Source: Candidatus Faecicola pullistercoris (GTDB taxonomy: Bacteria; Bacillota; Clostridia; Christensenellales; CAG-917). From it: DNA of 64,000 bases. The position numbers and the translations under genes are program-made. The stretch spans positions 1 to 64,000 of the forward strand of contig DVNW01000010.1 of assembly GCA_018714105.1 (NCBI GenBank), written 5' to 3'. Below the pieces are notes generated by a model. That model was given only the letters and a program-made list of their open reading frames with translations. It did not search any database and had not been told where the DNA came from. How positions within the stretch are numbered: the first letter of the stretch is position 1; every line of letters starts with the position of its first letter. Below, in pieces: positions 1-8,534 of this stretch.

Positions 1-585
1 CATTTTCGGCTCAATGAGATAAGGCTGTACTGGCTCGTTTTTTGCCCCGATGATACGGACGGGAACGCGCCTGTAAACCCCGCTATCCATCGGTTTATCC
101 GCCAAAACGAGCGAATGTATTTGTTTGATCACAGACTCGGTGAGCATTGCTTTTGACTTCACAAGTTCGCTCACATAATCAAAGGCCTCTTTATGCCCCA
201 CCGCTTCCATATGGTCTTTCAAAGGTTTTTGATCGATCGTAAGACCTTTCAGCACCATATCCGTTTCGCGCAAAGTAAGAGTATTACCCTCGATCGCATT
301 GGAGTTATATGTGTACTCGACTGCAAAATCCTGATTCAGCCGCTCCAACTCTCCCGCCGTTAAAGGGCGCCTCTTATCAAGCTCTGCCTTCTTTGCGATA
401 ATTTGCTCAATTAAAGATTCTTCTCTTTTATACCGACCGTCGCTCGGCTTCGGCGCAGAGTCCGGTATAAACCAGAGTTTCCCCTCTCGCCATGCGCCGT
501 CTATTTTCCCTTGTAAACAAAGGACGCGTACCCGCCGATCGCTGATACCCCATTTTTCGGAAGCCTGTTTAGTCGTCATTGCCAT
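1..585 (-). CDS. Fic family protein, C-terminus cut by window edge
   Basis: The 195 visible residues start with a small helix-turn-helix-like segment (MTTKQASEKWGISDRRVR) followed by the N-terminal half of a Fic fold. Residues 95-100 read SNAIEG, matching the inhibitory-helix motif [S/T]xxxE[G/N] that in Fic proteins blocks ATP until relieved. GVYRRVPVRI near residue 169 is the usual strand before the catalytic loop. The HxFxDGNGR loop itself lies outside the window, so AMPylation activity cannot be judged. The ATG at 585 is preceded by GAGG at good spacing; a second ATG at 579 is possible. Codons such as CGG, CAA and GGG are more frequent by eye than in neighbouring genes, which suggests acquisition (inference). 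Fic genes of this layout are often accessory or toxin-like. Confidence 0.85.
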   Translation of the reverse strand, partial: MAMTTKQASEKWGISDRRVRVLCLQGKIDGAWREGKLWFIPDSAPKPSDGRYKREESLIEQIIAKKAELDKRRPLTAGELERLNQDFAVEYTYNSNAIEGNTLTLRETDMVLKGLTIDQKPLKDHMEAVGHKEAFDYVSELVKSKAMLTESVIKQIHSLVLADKPMDSGVYRRVPVRIIGAKNEPVQPYLIEPKM

Positions 586-634
586 TAGAAATTCCTCGCT
601 ATACGATACTTTCGCATATAAATATAACAAGAAT

Positions 635-663
635 AGTATACCACCCAATCGGCATAATGTCAA
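635..663 (-). promoter_or_regulatory. Sigma-A promoter of the Fic gene
   Basis: TTGACA (658-663), 17-base spacer, TATACT (635-640), about 50 bases before the Fic start codon. It is nearly consensus. Confidence 0.8.
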
Positions 664-727
664 CAGTAAGGAATAATATTTCTATATTTGCGGAATAATA
701 GAATTAAATATCATGCACTAGTTCCAC

Positions 728-767
728 AATAAAAAAGAGACTGCTGCCGGAATGGTAACAATCTCTT
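728..767 (-). terminator. Intrinsic terminator downstream of ppdK
   Basis: On the minus strand AAGAGATTG pairs with CAGTCTCTT (one G-T pair), with T residues following at 736-728. It would end transcription coming from ppdK before the Fic promoter. Confidence 0.55.
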
Positions 768-776
768 CGTTTTGTA

Positions 777-915
777 TTAAGTTATATACACCACCATCGT
801 CAAAGGTTGATAGCGGGTGGGGAAAAACTTTATCCCCACCCGCTTGTAATACTTTTTCGCGGTGTCCGCGTCTACCGTCAGGGTAAAGAGCGGATCTTCG
901 GGTGTAAATCCCCGA
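777..915 (-). pseudogene. Coding-like remnant after ppdK
   Basis: Immediately after the ppdK stop, another frame stays open for about 45 codons and ends with TAA at 777-779. It reads like real protein (GFTPEDPLFTLTVDADTAKK and onward) with the codon bias of this genome, but has no start codon or ribosome-binding site of its own and runs back into the end of ppdK in a shifted frame. It may be the tail of a gene whose front was lost in a deletion, or a chance open frame. No family is recognised. Confidence 0.3.
813..843. repeat. GC-rich inverted repeat downstream of ppdK
   Basis: An 11-bp stem, GCGGGTGGGGA with TCCCCACCCGC, around a 9-base loop. No T-tract follows on either strand, so it may stabilise the ppdK 3' end rather than terminate. 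It lies inside the coding-like remnant. Confidence 0.4.
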
Positions 916-3543
916 TTAGCCTCTCGGATTACGGATATTCGCCTGAGCGGCGGCGAGTCTTGCGATGGGTACTCTGAAAGGCGAGCAGGATACGTAAGTC
1001 AGGCCGATATTGTGGCAGAATTCGATGGTTGAGGGATCTCCGCCGTGTTCGCCGCAGATACCGAGTTTGATATCGGGGCGGGTTTGTCTGCCAAGTTCGA
1101 CGGCAATCTTCATAAGTTTGCCTACGCCGATCTGGTCAACCTTGGCGAAGGGATCGGACTCGAAAATCTTTTTCGCATAATAAGCGTCGAGGAATTTGCC
1201 TGCGTCGTCTCTGCTGAAACCGTAAGTCATCTGCGTAAGGTCGTTGGTACCGAAGCTGAAGAATTCGGCTTCCTTGGCGATTTCGTCGGCGGTAAGAGCG
1301 GCCCTGGGAATTTCGATCATGGTGCCGACCTTGTAATCCACCTTGACGCCCTGTTCAGCCATAACGGTTTCGGCGGTTTTAACGATGAAGTCTTTGACGT
1401 ATTTAAGTTCTTTAACGTCGCCAACGAGGGGAACCATAATTTCGGGTTTGATGTTAGCGCCCTCTTTATTGAGCGATATAGCGGCCTCGATAACGGCGCG
1501 GGTCTGCATTTCGGCTATTTCGGGATAGGTAACGGACAGACGGCAGCCGCGGTGACCGAGCATGGGGTTAGCCTCGTGCAGGTCGCTGATGGTCTTTTTG
1601 AGTTCTCCGAACTCAATGCCCATTTCCTTGGAAAGCGCGAGAATGTCTTCGTCCTTGGTGGGAACGAACTCGTGGAGAGGCGGATCGAGGAAACGGATGG
1701 TAACGGGATAATTGCCCATAGCCTTGTAGAGGCCGATAAAGTCGGCGCGCTGCATGGGCAGGAGTTTGTTAAGAGCGCGGGTGCGTTCTTCAACCGTCTT
1801 GGAAACTATCATTTCCCTTACGGCAGGAATTCTGTCCTCGGCGAAGAACATATGTTCGGTACGGCAAAGGCCGATACCTTCGGCGCCGAACTGTCTGGCT
1901 TTGGCGGCGTCTCTGGGAGTATCCGCGTTGGTCCTGATAGAGAGTTTTCTGTTCTTGTCGGCCCAGGCCATAATGGTGCCGAAGTCACCCGAAACGTCTG
2001 CTTCGACGGTGGGAATCTGACCGGCGTAAATGTTACCGGTGCTGCCGTCAAGCGAGAGATAATCGTGAGTGGTATAGATTTCGCCGTTGATTGTGAGGAC
2101 TTTGTTTTCCTCGTCGACGATAAGTTCGGGGCAGCCGGCAACGCAGCAAGCGCCCATACCTCTGGCGACAACGGCAGCGTGAGAAGTCATACCGCCGCGA
2201 GCGGTAAGGATACCTTCGGAAACGGCCATACCCTCGATATCTTCGGGCGAAGTTTCGAGACGAACGAGAACGACTTTTTCGCCGTTTTTAACGCGAAGCG
2301 AAGCTTCTTCGGCGGAGAAAGCTATTTTACCGCAAGCAGCGCCGGGCGACGCGGGCAACCCCTTAGCTACGGGTTTAGCCTTTTTGAGCGCGGCGGCTTC
2401 GAACTGCGGATGCAGCAGAGCGTCAAGCTGTTTGGGGTCGATGGAAAGAACGGCCTGTTCTTCGCTGATCATACCCTCTCTTACGAGGTCTACGGCGATT
2501 CTGATAGCGGCGGCCGCGGTCCTCTTGCCGTTACGGGTCTGCAACATGAAGAGTTTACCTCTTTCGATGGTAAATTCCATATCCTGCATGTCTTTGTAAT
2601 GGTTTTCGAGTTTATTGGCTATTTCAACGAACTGCTTGTAAACTTCGGGATTGGTCTGCGCGAGTTCGGAAATGTGCGCGGGAGTACGGATACCGGCAAC
2701 GACGTCTTCGCCCTGAGCGTTCATGAGATATTCGCCGAAGAGGCCTTTTTCGCCGGTGGCGGGGTTACGGGTAAACGCAACGCCGGTGCCCGAGGTGTCG
2801 CCCATATTGCCGAATACCATGGACTGTACGTTAACGGCGGTACCCCAGCTGCCGGGGATATCGTTCATACGGCGGTAAATTATGGCGCGGGGATTGTTCC
2901 AGCTTCTGAAAACGGCTTTGATTGCGCCTACGAGCTGTTCCTTGGGGTCCTGCGGGAAATCTACTCCCCTGTCCTGTTTATAGAAAGCTTTGAATTTTGC
3001 GATAAGTTCTTTGAGGTCGTCTGCGGTAAGCTCGGTATCGCTTTTAACCTTCTTTTCTTCCTTCATTTCGTCGATAATGCGCTCGAAAGTGGCCTTGCCC
3101 ACTCCCATAACGACGTCGGAATACATCTGAATGAAACGACGGTAGCAGTCGTAAGCGAATCTGGGATTAGCCGTCAGCTTTGCAAGACCTTCTACGGATA
3201 CGTCGTTAAGACCGAGGTTGAGAATAGTGTCCATCATACCGGGCATGGAAGCTCTTGCGCCCGAACGAACGGATACGAGGAAGGGGTCGTTGGCGTCGCC
3301 GAATTTCTTGCCTGCCATTTTTTCCACTTTGGCAAGGGCGTCGTAAACCTGATCGATTATTTCCTGAGATATAGTTTCACCGTCTTCGTAATACTTGGTG
3401 CACGCTTCGGTGGTAATGGTAAAACCTTGCGGTACGGGCATACCCAGTTTAGTCATTTCGGCGAGGTTTGCGCCTTTGCCGCCGAACAGCGCTTTGTTCT
3501 GGCCGTCTGCTTCTTTAAACAGATATACAAATTTTTTTGCCAT
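916..3543 (-). CDS. ppdK: Pyruvate, phosphate dikinase
   Basis: Interconverts pyruvate, ATP and phosphate with phosphoenolpyruvate, AMP and pyrophosphate; in anaerobes it commonly serves glycolysis or gluconeogenesis in place of pyruvate kinase. The 875 residues equal the usual family length. The N-terminal ATP-grasp domain starts with GGKGANLAEM. The swivelling phosphohistidine domain carries GGMTSHAAVVARGMG with the phosphorylated His. The C-terminal PEP-binding barrel ends in the conserved GICGEHGGDP and SCSPFRVPIARLAA segments. A longer frame could start at 3573, but the ATG at 3543 (MAKKFVYLF) has AGGAGG 11 bases upstream and matches family starts. The gene is monocistronic, with a promoter at 3596-3624 and a terminator near 728-767. 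No PPDK regulatory kinase/phosphatase gene is adjacent. Confidence 0.97.
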   Translation of the reverse strand: MAKKFVYLFKEADGQNKALFGGKGANLAEMTKLGMPVPQGFTITTEACTKYYEDGETISQEIIDQVYDALAKVEKMAGKKFGDANDPFLVSVRSGARASMPGMMDTILNLGLNDVSVEGLAKLTANPRFAYDCYRRFIQMYSDVVMGVGKATFERIIDEMKEEKKVKSDTELTADDLKELIAKFKAFYKQDRGVDFPQDPKEQLVGAIKAVFRSWNNPRAIIYRRMNDIPGSWGTAVNVQSMVFGNMGDTSGTGVAFTRNPATGEKGLFGEYLMNAQGEDVVAGIRTPAHISELAQTNPEVYKQFVEIANKLENHYKDMQDMEFTIERGKLFMLQTRNGKRTAAAAIRIAVDLVREGMISEEQAVLSIDPKQLDALLHPQFEAAALKKAKPVAKGLPASPGAACGKIAFSAEEASLRVKNGEKVVLVRLETSPEDIEGMAVSEGILTARGGMTSHAAVVARGMGACCVAGCPELIVDEENKVLTINGEIYTTHDYLSLDGSTGNIYAGQIPTVEADVSGDFGTIMAWADKNRKLSIRTNADTPRDAAKARQFGAEGIGLCRTEHMFFAEDRIPAVREMIVSKTVEERTRALNKLLPMQRADFIGLYKAMGNYPVTIRFLDPPLHEFVPTKDEDILALSKEMGIEFGELKKTISDLHEANPMLGHRGCRLSVTYPEIAEMQTRAVIEAAISLNKEGANIKPEIMVPLVGDVKELKYVKDFIVKTAETVMAEQGVKVDYKVGTMIEIPRAALTADEIAKEAEFFSFGTNDLTQMTYGFSRDDAGKFLDAYYAKKIFESDPFAKVDQIGVGKLMKIAVELGRQTRPDIKLGICGEHGGDPSTIEFCHNIGLTYVSCSPFRVPIARLAAAQANIRNPRG

Positions 3544-3595
3544 AAGAAAGTATTCCTCCTGAATTAAATACAATAAAACTGTTAATGTAATTTAG

Positions 3596-3624
3596 ATTTT
3601 ATAATAAAATAAAAAATTTGGCAA
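3596..3624 (-). promoter_or_regulatory. Candidate ppdK promoter
   Basis: TTGCCA (3619-3624), 17 bases, TAAAAT (3596-3601) in an AT-rich stretch, about 50 bases before the ppdK start. Confidence 0.5.
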
Positions 3625-3687
3625 ACATATTTACGGGTATATGGCCAAAATTAAGATATTTTTTTGAAAATAATAATAATTTATTAT

Positions 3688-4407
3688 TTAACAAAGAATT
3701 TGTACAAACTGACCGAGATTTTTAAGGCTGACGCCGCAGGTACCTTCTAAAACTCTGCCGGCAAAAAAGAGAGCTTCTTTTATTGCGTCGGCGCCGAACT
3801 GCGATACGGACCTGCCCTCTTCCGTAAAAACAACGGCTCGCAGCGCGTCCGCCGAAACGCAGACTCCGTGCCCGGCCCTTCCCGTAAGCGGGTGCAGGCC
3901 TCCCTCGGCAAAATCGTAATAATAAAGGGCGCTTTCTTCTTTAAGGGCGTCCGCCGCCCCCGTGCCGTAACCCGAAAGCCTTAAACATTCCAGCACGAAT
4001 TTAAGTACGGCTGCCGCAGGGCTTTCGCCCAGATAACATATTCTGCGCAGGGTTTCGAGCGCGGCAAGCGTGATTTCGGCGCATGCCGCCGCGTCCTCGC
4101 CGGTAAGCCGTTCCGCGACTTCCAGCACCGCAAAAGCCGCGTAATACTTGTCTAAATCGCAAACAATATCGTAAAAACCGTCGATTTGGTTGCAGCCTGT
4201 AACCGTGTATCTGCCGCCCTTTTCGGTAAGAAGATATTCGCCGAAACACAAAGGAGAAGCAGCGAACCTCAGCTTGGATTTGGGACTTTTACATCCTTTT
4301 ATCCCGGCAGAAAGTTTACCCTTCTCGATTGTGCACAAGGTTAAAATCCTGTCATTGTCTTTGTAGTCCGTAGCACGGACGCAAAGTGCGTTTACCTTAA
4401 CTTCCAT
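3688..4407 (-). CDS. recO: DNA repair protein RecO
   Basis: RecO loads RecA onto SSB-covered single strands in the RecFOR recombinational repair pathway. The 239 residues begin with the RecO OB fold (KVNALCVRATDYKDNDRILTL, then KGKLSAGIKG). The helical C-terminal part has the LRLSGYG element, but the four cysteines of the zinc finger seen in many RecO proteins are not there. It is the last gene of the yqfC-to-recO operon, 12 bases after yqzL. AAGGA precedes the start. Beyond its stop only a weak AT-only hairpin is visible. Confidence 0.92.
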   Translation of the reverse strand: MEVKVNALCVRATDYKDNDRILTLCTIEKGKLSAGIKGCKSPKSKLRFAASPLCFGEYLLTEKGGRYTVTGCNQIDGFYDIVCDLDKYYAAFAVLEVAERLTGEDAAACAEITLAALETLRRICYLGESPAAAVLKFVLECLRLSGYGTGAADALKEESALYYYDFAEGGLHPLTGRAGHGVCVSADALRAVVFTEEGRSVSQFGADAIKEALFFAGRVLEGTCGVSLKNLGQFVQILC

Positions 4408-4419
4408 TGAGAAAGTCCT

Positions 4420-4524
4420 TTAAATATCCCGTTCTTCCCCCTCTTTGACAGCCTTATAAAGCATATAATACGAAGGGTTGCCGGTTTTATTGAAAAGTTC
4501 CCATAACAGTCGTTCGGTTTCCAT
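4420..4524 (-). CDS. yqzL: YqzL-like micro-protein
   Basis: A 34-codon gene between era and recO. Its protein has the features of Firmicute YqzL: an amphipathic start with Trp (ERLLWELF), a central KTGNP and a Tyr-rich segment with YMLYKAV. In Bacillus the roughly 47-residue yqzL gene lies at exactly this position. GAGGA lies about 9 bases before the ATG. Its function is unknown in the family; conserved position suggests a role linked to Era or RecO (inference). Confidence 0.8.
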   Translation of the reverse strand: METERLLWELFNKTGNPSYYMLYKAVKEGEERDI

Positions 4525-4591
4525 AATCACAGGTCCTCGCTAATGATAGAGTGTGCTTTGAAAACCTTTTTATACGCCTGCCGTGAAAATT

Positions 4592-5485
4592 TTACAAATC
4601 TTTTTTATTGTAGCCGAGTTCGTTGAGCATGAAATCGCTGTCGCGCCAGCCTTCCTTAACCCGTACCCAAAGCGTAAGAAATACCTTGTAATCGGCCATA
4701 TCCTCTATATCCTGTCTTGCCTCGGAAGCTATGCGTTTTAGCATGGCGCCTTTTTTGCCTATGATTATGGCTTTATGACTCTGCTTTTCGCAAACGATGT
4801 CGGCGTCTATGTCGAAACAGCGGCCGTCCTCGCGCATTTCGAATTTATTGATATTCACCCCTATGCCGAAAGGAATTTCCTTATCCAGAAGTTTAAGCGC
4901 CTTTTCCCGGATTATTTCGGCCGTCTGAAAGCGCATCGACTTATCCGTAACCATATCGTCGGGGTAGTACTGCTCGCCCTCGGGAAGCATGGCTACGATA
5001 ATCTCTTTAAGCTTGTCCGTGTTGTCGCCGCGTTTTGCCGAAACCGGCACGACGCTGTCAATACCGGGTATTTTATTCAAACTTTCCAGCACTTTAAACA
5101 GCGTTTCGGGCGTAACGGTATCCGTTTTGTTTACAACCGCAAGCGTTTTCACGCCGCTTTCGACAAGCTTTCCGATGTAGTCCGAATCGTGTTCGTCAAC
5201 TCCTCTTGAAGCATTGACCACATATATAACCGCGTCAACGTCCTGCAATGCCGATTTGACGCTTTTCATCATATAGTCGCCCAGATGATTCTTGCTTTCG
5301 TGAATACCGGGCGTATCGATGAACACGGCCTGATATCCGTCGCCGTGCATGATACCCGTAATCTTGTTTCTCGTTGTCTGAGGCCGCCAGGATACTATGG
5401 CAACCTTCTCTCCCACAAGAGCGTTAAGCAAGGTGCTTTTTCCCGCATTGGGTTTTCCTACGATGGTTATGAATCCCGATTTCAT
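4592..5485 (-). CDS. era: GTPase Era
   Basis: Ribosome-assembly GTPase that binds the 3' end of 16S rRNA and couples 30S maturation to growth. 297 residues with all GTPase motifs: G1 GKPNAGKS (10-17), switch I PQTTRNKITG, G3 DTPG (57-60), G4 NKTD (119-122) and G5 VSAKRG. The C-terminal KH RNA-binding domain carries IIIGKKGAMLKRI. It lies 12 bases after ybeY, another 16S-processing gene, so the operon groups small-subunit maturation functions. Confidence 0.98.
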   Translation of the reverse strand: MKSGFITIVGKPNAGKSTLLNALVGEKVAIVSWRPQTTRNKITGIMHGDGYQAVFIDTPGIHESKNHLGDYMMKSVKSALQDVDAVIYVVNASRGVDEHDSDYIGKLVESGVKTLAVVNKTDTVTPETLFKVLESLNKIPGIDSVVPVSAKRGDNTDKLKEIIVAMLPEGEQYYPDDMVTDKSMRFQTAEIIREKALKLLDKEIPFGIGVNINKFEMREDGRCFDIDADIVCEKQSHKAIIIGKKGAMLKRIASEARQDIEDMADYKVFLTLWVRVKEGWRDSDFMLNELGYNKKDL

Positions 5486-5497
5486 GTTTACCTTCTT

Positions 5498-5968
5498 TTA
5501 CCTTAATATATTTAAAGAACTGAGTATTGCTTCTTCGTGCCCACGCATTACGGCCCTGTCCCCGTCTTCCGTATGGTCGAATCCGAGAAGATGCAAAAGC
5601 CCGTGAAGCGCGAGATAGGCGCATTCCCTTTCCTCGCCGTGGCCGTATTCCTCGGCCTGCGATCTGACTTTGTCAAAGCATATCACTATATCGCCGAGCA
5701 GAATTTTACCCGTTTCGAAATCGACGTCCTGTTTGAAATCGTTTGCGTCGACAGGCAGACTTTTGATTTCAAGGTTGGGAAAGCTGAGCACGTCGGTAAC
5801 ACTGTCCACTCCTCTGCTTCTGTTGTTAAGCTCGCGCATATCGTCTGCTTCCACGCCCGAAATTTCTACCGAAAAAACGTCGGGCTGGTTAAAATGGCGC
5901 AAAGCCGCGTCGTAAACCTTATTGATAAGTTCCTCCGCCTCGGGGGATATATCGTAAAACTCTATCAT
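5498..5968 (-). CDS. ybeY: Endoribonuclease YbeY
   Basis: Zinc-dependent RNase for 16S rRNA 3' processing and ribosome quality control. The 156 residues include the diagnostic zinc motif HGLLHLLGFDH with His122, His126 and His132. The start lies one base past the pgpH stop, implying translational coupling. The usual Bacillus neighbours dgkA and cdd, between ybeY and era, are absent here. Confidence 0.97.
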   Translation of the reverse strand: MIEFYDISPEAEELINKVYDAALRHFNQPDVFSVEISGVEADDMRELNNRSRGVDSVTDVLSFPNLEIKSLPVDANDFKQDVDFETGKILLGDIVICFDKVRSQAEEYGHGEERECAYLALHGLLHLLGFDHTEDGDRAVMRGHEEAILSSLNILR

Positions 5969-5969
5969 A

Positions 5970-7409
5970 TTACTTCTTGTATTCTACCCTCGCATGGTGT
6001 ATTCCCGCAAGCATGTTCACGATGGCTTCCTTTATTTTGGCAAGGTCGCTCATGGTAATTTCGCATTCGTCGAACTGCCCGTCGTCAATCTTCTCTTTAA
6101 TTGTGGAGGTCACGAAATCGTCAATTTCCTTAAGCGTTTTCAGATTCATTGCCCTTACGGCCGCTTCCGTGGTATCGCAAAGCATCACGATGGCGGAAAT
6201 TTTACTTCTGGGTTTGGGGCCTTCGTAACGGAATTTAAAGTCGTCCAGTTCGCCGTCGGTAATTTTCTGCGCTTTGTAATAAAAGGCTTTTATCGGCGTG
6301 GTGCCGTGATGTTCGAGCGCTACCTGAGCAAGTTCTTCGGGCAGATGGTGTTCCCTTATAAGGGTTGCGCCGTTTTTGGTATGTTTGGAAATCATGTTTA
6401 CGCTTACTTCGGGGATAAGGTCGTCGTGAGGATTGTATCCGCCGTTCTGATTTTCGGCAAAGAATTCGGGGGATTTGATCTTGCCCACGTCGTGATAGTA
6501 AGCGCAGGCGCGGGCAAGACGTATATCCTCGCCTATCGCCATCGCGCATTTTTCGGCCATGTTGCCCACGACTATGCTGTGGTTGAAAGTACCCGAAGCC
6601 TTTTCCGAAAGCTGTTTCAGAAGAGGGGCGGAAAAGTCGCAGATTTCTTCAAGTTTGAATTTGGTAATAACGTTAAACCCGCTTTCGAAAAGAGGCATCA
6701 GCGGCATGTAAAGTATTACGGCCAGAGCGTTGGAGCCTATTACCCACAGCGTATTGTCGAGTATACCTCTTCCGCTCTCGCCCACCGCAAGCGAAACCAC
6801 GGTCGCGAAAGGCGCGATTGCTATGCCGGCTATCAGGCTGTAAAGTATGAATTTTATTCTTGTAAGATTGAGCGAAGCAAGGTATATCAGAATAAATCCG
6901 CTTATGGTGTTGCAGAAAACGGACGCGGCTATCCTGCTCATCGATTCGGCGGCAAAGGGGTTTTTGATAAGAAATATTATCAGCAGCATCTGCGACATGA
7001 ACAGATTGCCCGCAATAGCCATTCTTCCGCCCACAAGCACGCAGAGCATCAGCGCGCACAGCTGCAAGGGAAGAGCGAAGATGTTTAAAAGATCGCTGGT
7101 GACGCAACAGCTTATCAGCGTAAGCAGCATGATAAGGTAAATCATCACCATGTTTTTGGTAACCAGCAATTTTTTCTCGAACAGGAGCATATAAACGTAT
7201 AATCCGAACATCAGAAATACGATCATAACGAAAATCGCCAGGTCTTTCAGTATGTTTTCAGTGAAAACTTCGCCGTAATTCTGCCCTGCGTACCACAAAA
7301 GCACGAAAAGCGTCATTATAACCGAAAAGGCGAACAAAGCCAGAACTCCGCCAAGGAGTTTTTTGCCGTCCTTGCTTGTCCGACCGTTTCCGTTAAAGTT
7401 TTTTTCCAT
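5970..7409 (-). CDS. pgpH: PgpH/YqfF-type 7TM-HD phosphodiesterase, short form
   Basis: Membrane HD-domain phosphodiesterase; homologues hydrolyse cyclic di-AMP. About seven hydrophobic segments lie between residues 20 and 245, followed by a cytoplasmic HD domain with His277 (FNHSIVVGN), His306-Asp307 (YYHDVGKIK) and a later HHG. Canonical PgpH is about 700 residues and has a large extracellular domain between the first helix and the 7TM bundle. Here the first helix (about 20-42) is followed within some 15 residues by the next, so that sensor domain is missing. AAGGAG precedes the start and the gene follows yqfD by 21 bases. Confidence 0.9.
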   Translation of the reverse strand: MEKNFNGNGRTSKDGKKLLGGVLALFAFSVIMTLFVLLWYAGQNYGEVFTENILKDLAIFVMIVFLMFGLYVYMLLFEKKLLVTKNMVMIYLIMLLTLISCCVTSDLLNIFALPLQLCALMLCVLVGGRMAIAGNLFMSQMLLIIFLIKNPFAAESMSRIAASVFCNTISGFILIYLASLNLTRIKFILYSLIAGIAIAPFATVVSLAVGESGRGILDNTLWVIGSNALAVILYMPLMPLFESGFNVITKFKLEEICDFSAPLLKQLSEKASGTFNHSIVVGNMAEKCAMAIGEDIRLARACAYYHDVGKIKSPEFFAENQNGGYNPHDDLIPEVSVNMISKHTKNGATLIREHHLPEELAQVALEHHGTTPIKAFYYKAQKITDGELDDFKFRYEGPKPRSKISAIVMLCDTTEAAVRAMNLKTLKEIDDFVTSTIKEKIDDGQFDECEITMSDLAKIKEAIVNMLAGIHHARVEYKK

Positions 7410-7430
7410 ATTTTCTCCTTAAGTATATTG

Positions 7431-8534
7431 CTATCCTATGCGCTGCTCTGCCTCGATAAACGCTTCCACTACATAGGAATTATCCACGGTGTCTACGGTA
7501 AACCATTCCCTTTTGACAAGCGCCCCGGGAGCGAGCGATTCTCTTACCTCGTTAAGCGCCCTGTCGGCGGCGGCCTGCCGCGACAGCACGGCGTCGGTGG
7601 TTTTGACGGCCATTTCCCTGTAAACGGTTGCGGTTACCTTCAGAGGCAGCAGCCAGCCCGAACGGGAAAAGGAAGTATGCGTAGTATATTTGTCGTACGG
7701 CGACGCCGTCAAAGGCGATTTCAGCCCGAGAAACTCCACGGATACCGTGCGTTTTTCCCTGCCGGTATAAACGAGTTCGGTAAGGTTTTTGTCAAACACG
7801 AACTTACCGCTGTAATAAACAAGCCCGTAAATTTCGGCCCTCGCGGGTACGGTAACCCTTTCCTCTCCTACCTCGTAATATCCTCCTACGAGCGTCTGTC
7901 CCTCCTTTACCGCCTGACCGTCGGCAACGAGCGAAGTGCCCGAATAAATAAGCTGTCGCGACACTACCGCGTCTGCATGCGCCTTGATTTCGGTATCCGA
8001 GGATAAATAATATATATCCTCGTCGGGCAACTCCTCCATAACGGTTACGATAAGCGAAGTGCCCTTTCTCTCGATATCGGCAAAGGCTACGCCGTCAATG
8101 GCCTGAACGGCGGCTTCGAGTCTGTCCTTGTCGAGAGCGAAGACAAACGACCCTTCCCTTACGCCGTTTTCGGCAAGAACTCTTACTATTTCCTTACCGT
8201 CCACCGCGGACGAATTAACCTTGACGTCAAGAAGCACAAACCGCATAGTCGCCGTAAACGCGACTGCCAGCATCAGCCCCGCAATCACGCCGCGATACGC
8301 CGCAACGGGGTTTTTGCCCCGTCTGCCGCTTCGTGATATCACGCGGTAATTATAACATAGTTTATTTAATATTGCAATTATTATGTTGCGGTCTTTGTAA
8401 TAAGCCGTAATGCGGGCTTTCCCGGCTGCCGTCTGCACCGCGACGATATATATTCCCGCAGACGAAAGCCTGTTGACCGCCTTTGCCGCGTAACAGGAAG
8501 GAATAAGGTAAGTGTCGGTCCGTCTAAACGTCAT
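7431..8534 (-). CDS. yqfD: Sporulation protein YqfD
   Basis: YqfD-family membrane protein, found in endospore formers and expressed in the mother cell in Bacillus; its biochemical role is not known. 367 residues: a cytoplasmic N-terminal region, a single hydrophobic segment around residues 80-105 (YRGVIAGLMLAVAF), then a POTRA/FtsQ-like extracytoplasmic part with repeated beta elements and a predicted helical end. It overlaps yqfC by 11 bases, as expected for a coupled pair. phoH, which normally follows yqfD in Firmicutes, is not here; pgpH follows directly. Confidence 0.9.
   Translation of the reverse strand: MTFRRTDTYLIPSCYAAKAVNRLSSAGIYIVAVQTAAGKARITAYYKDRNIIIAILNKLCYNYRVISRSGRRGKNPVAAYRGVIAGLMLAVAFTATMRFVLLDVKVNSSAVDGKEIVRVLAENGVREGSFVFALDKDRLEAAVQAIDGVAFADIERKGTSLIVTVMEELPDEDIYYLSSDTEIKAHADAVVSRQLIYSGTSLVADGQAVKEGQTLVGGYYEVGEERVTVPARAEIYGLVYYSGKFVFDKNLTELVYTGREKRTVSVEFLGLKSPLTASPYDKYTTHTSFSRSGWLLPLKVTATVYREMAVKTTDAVLSRQAAADRALNEVRESLAPGALVKREWFTVDTVDNSYVVEAFIEAEQRIG

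Noticed and set aside
1045-3567. 840-codon open frame on the plus strand opposite ppdK
   Set aside because: It is the mirror of a strongly conserved gene with GC-biased codons; no ribosome-binding site, and its translation lacks any domain pattern.
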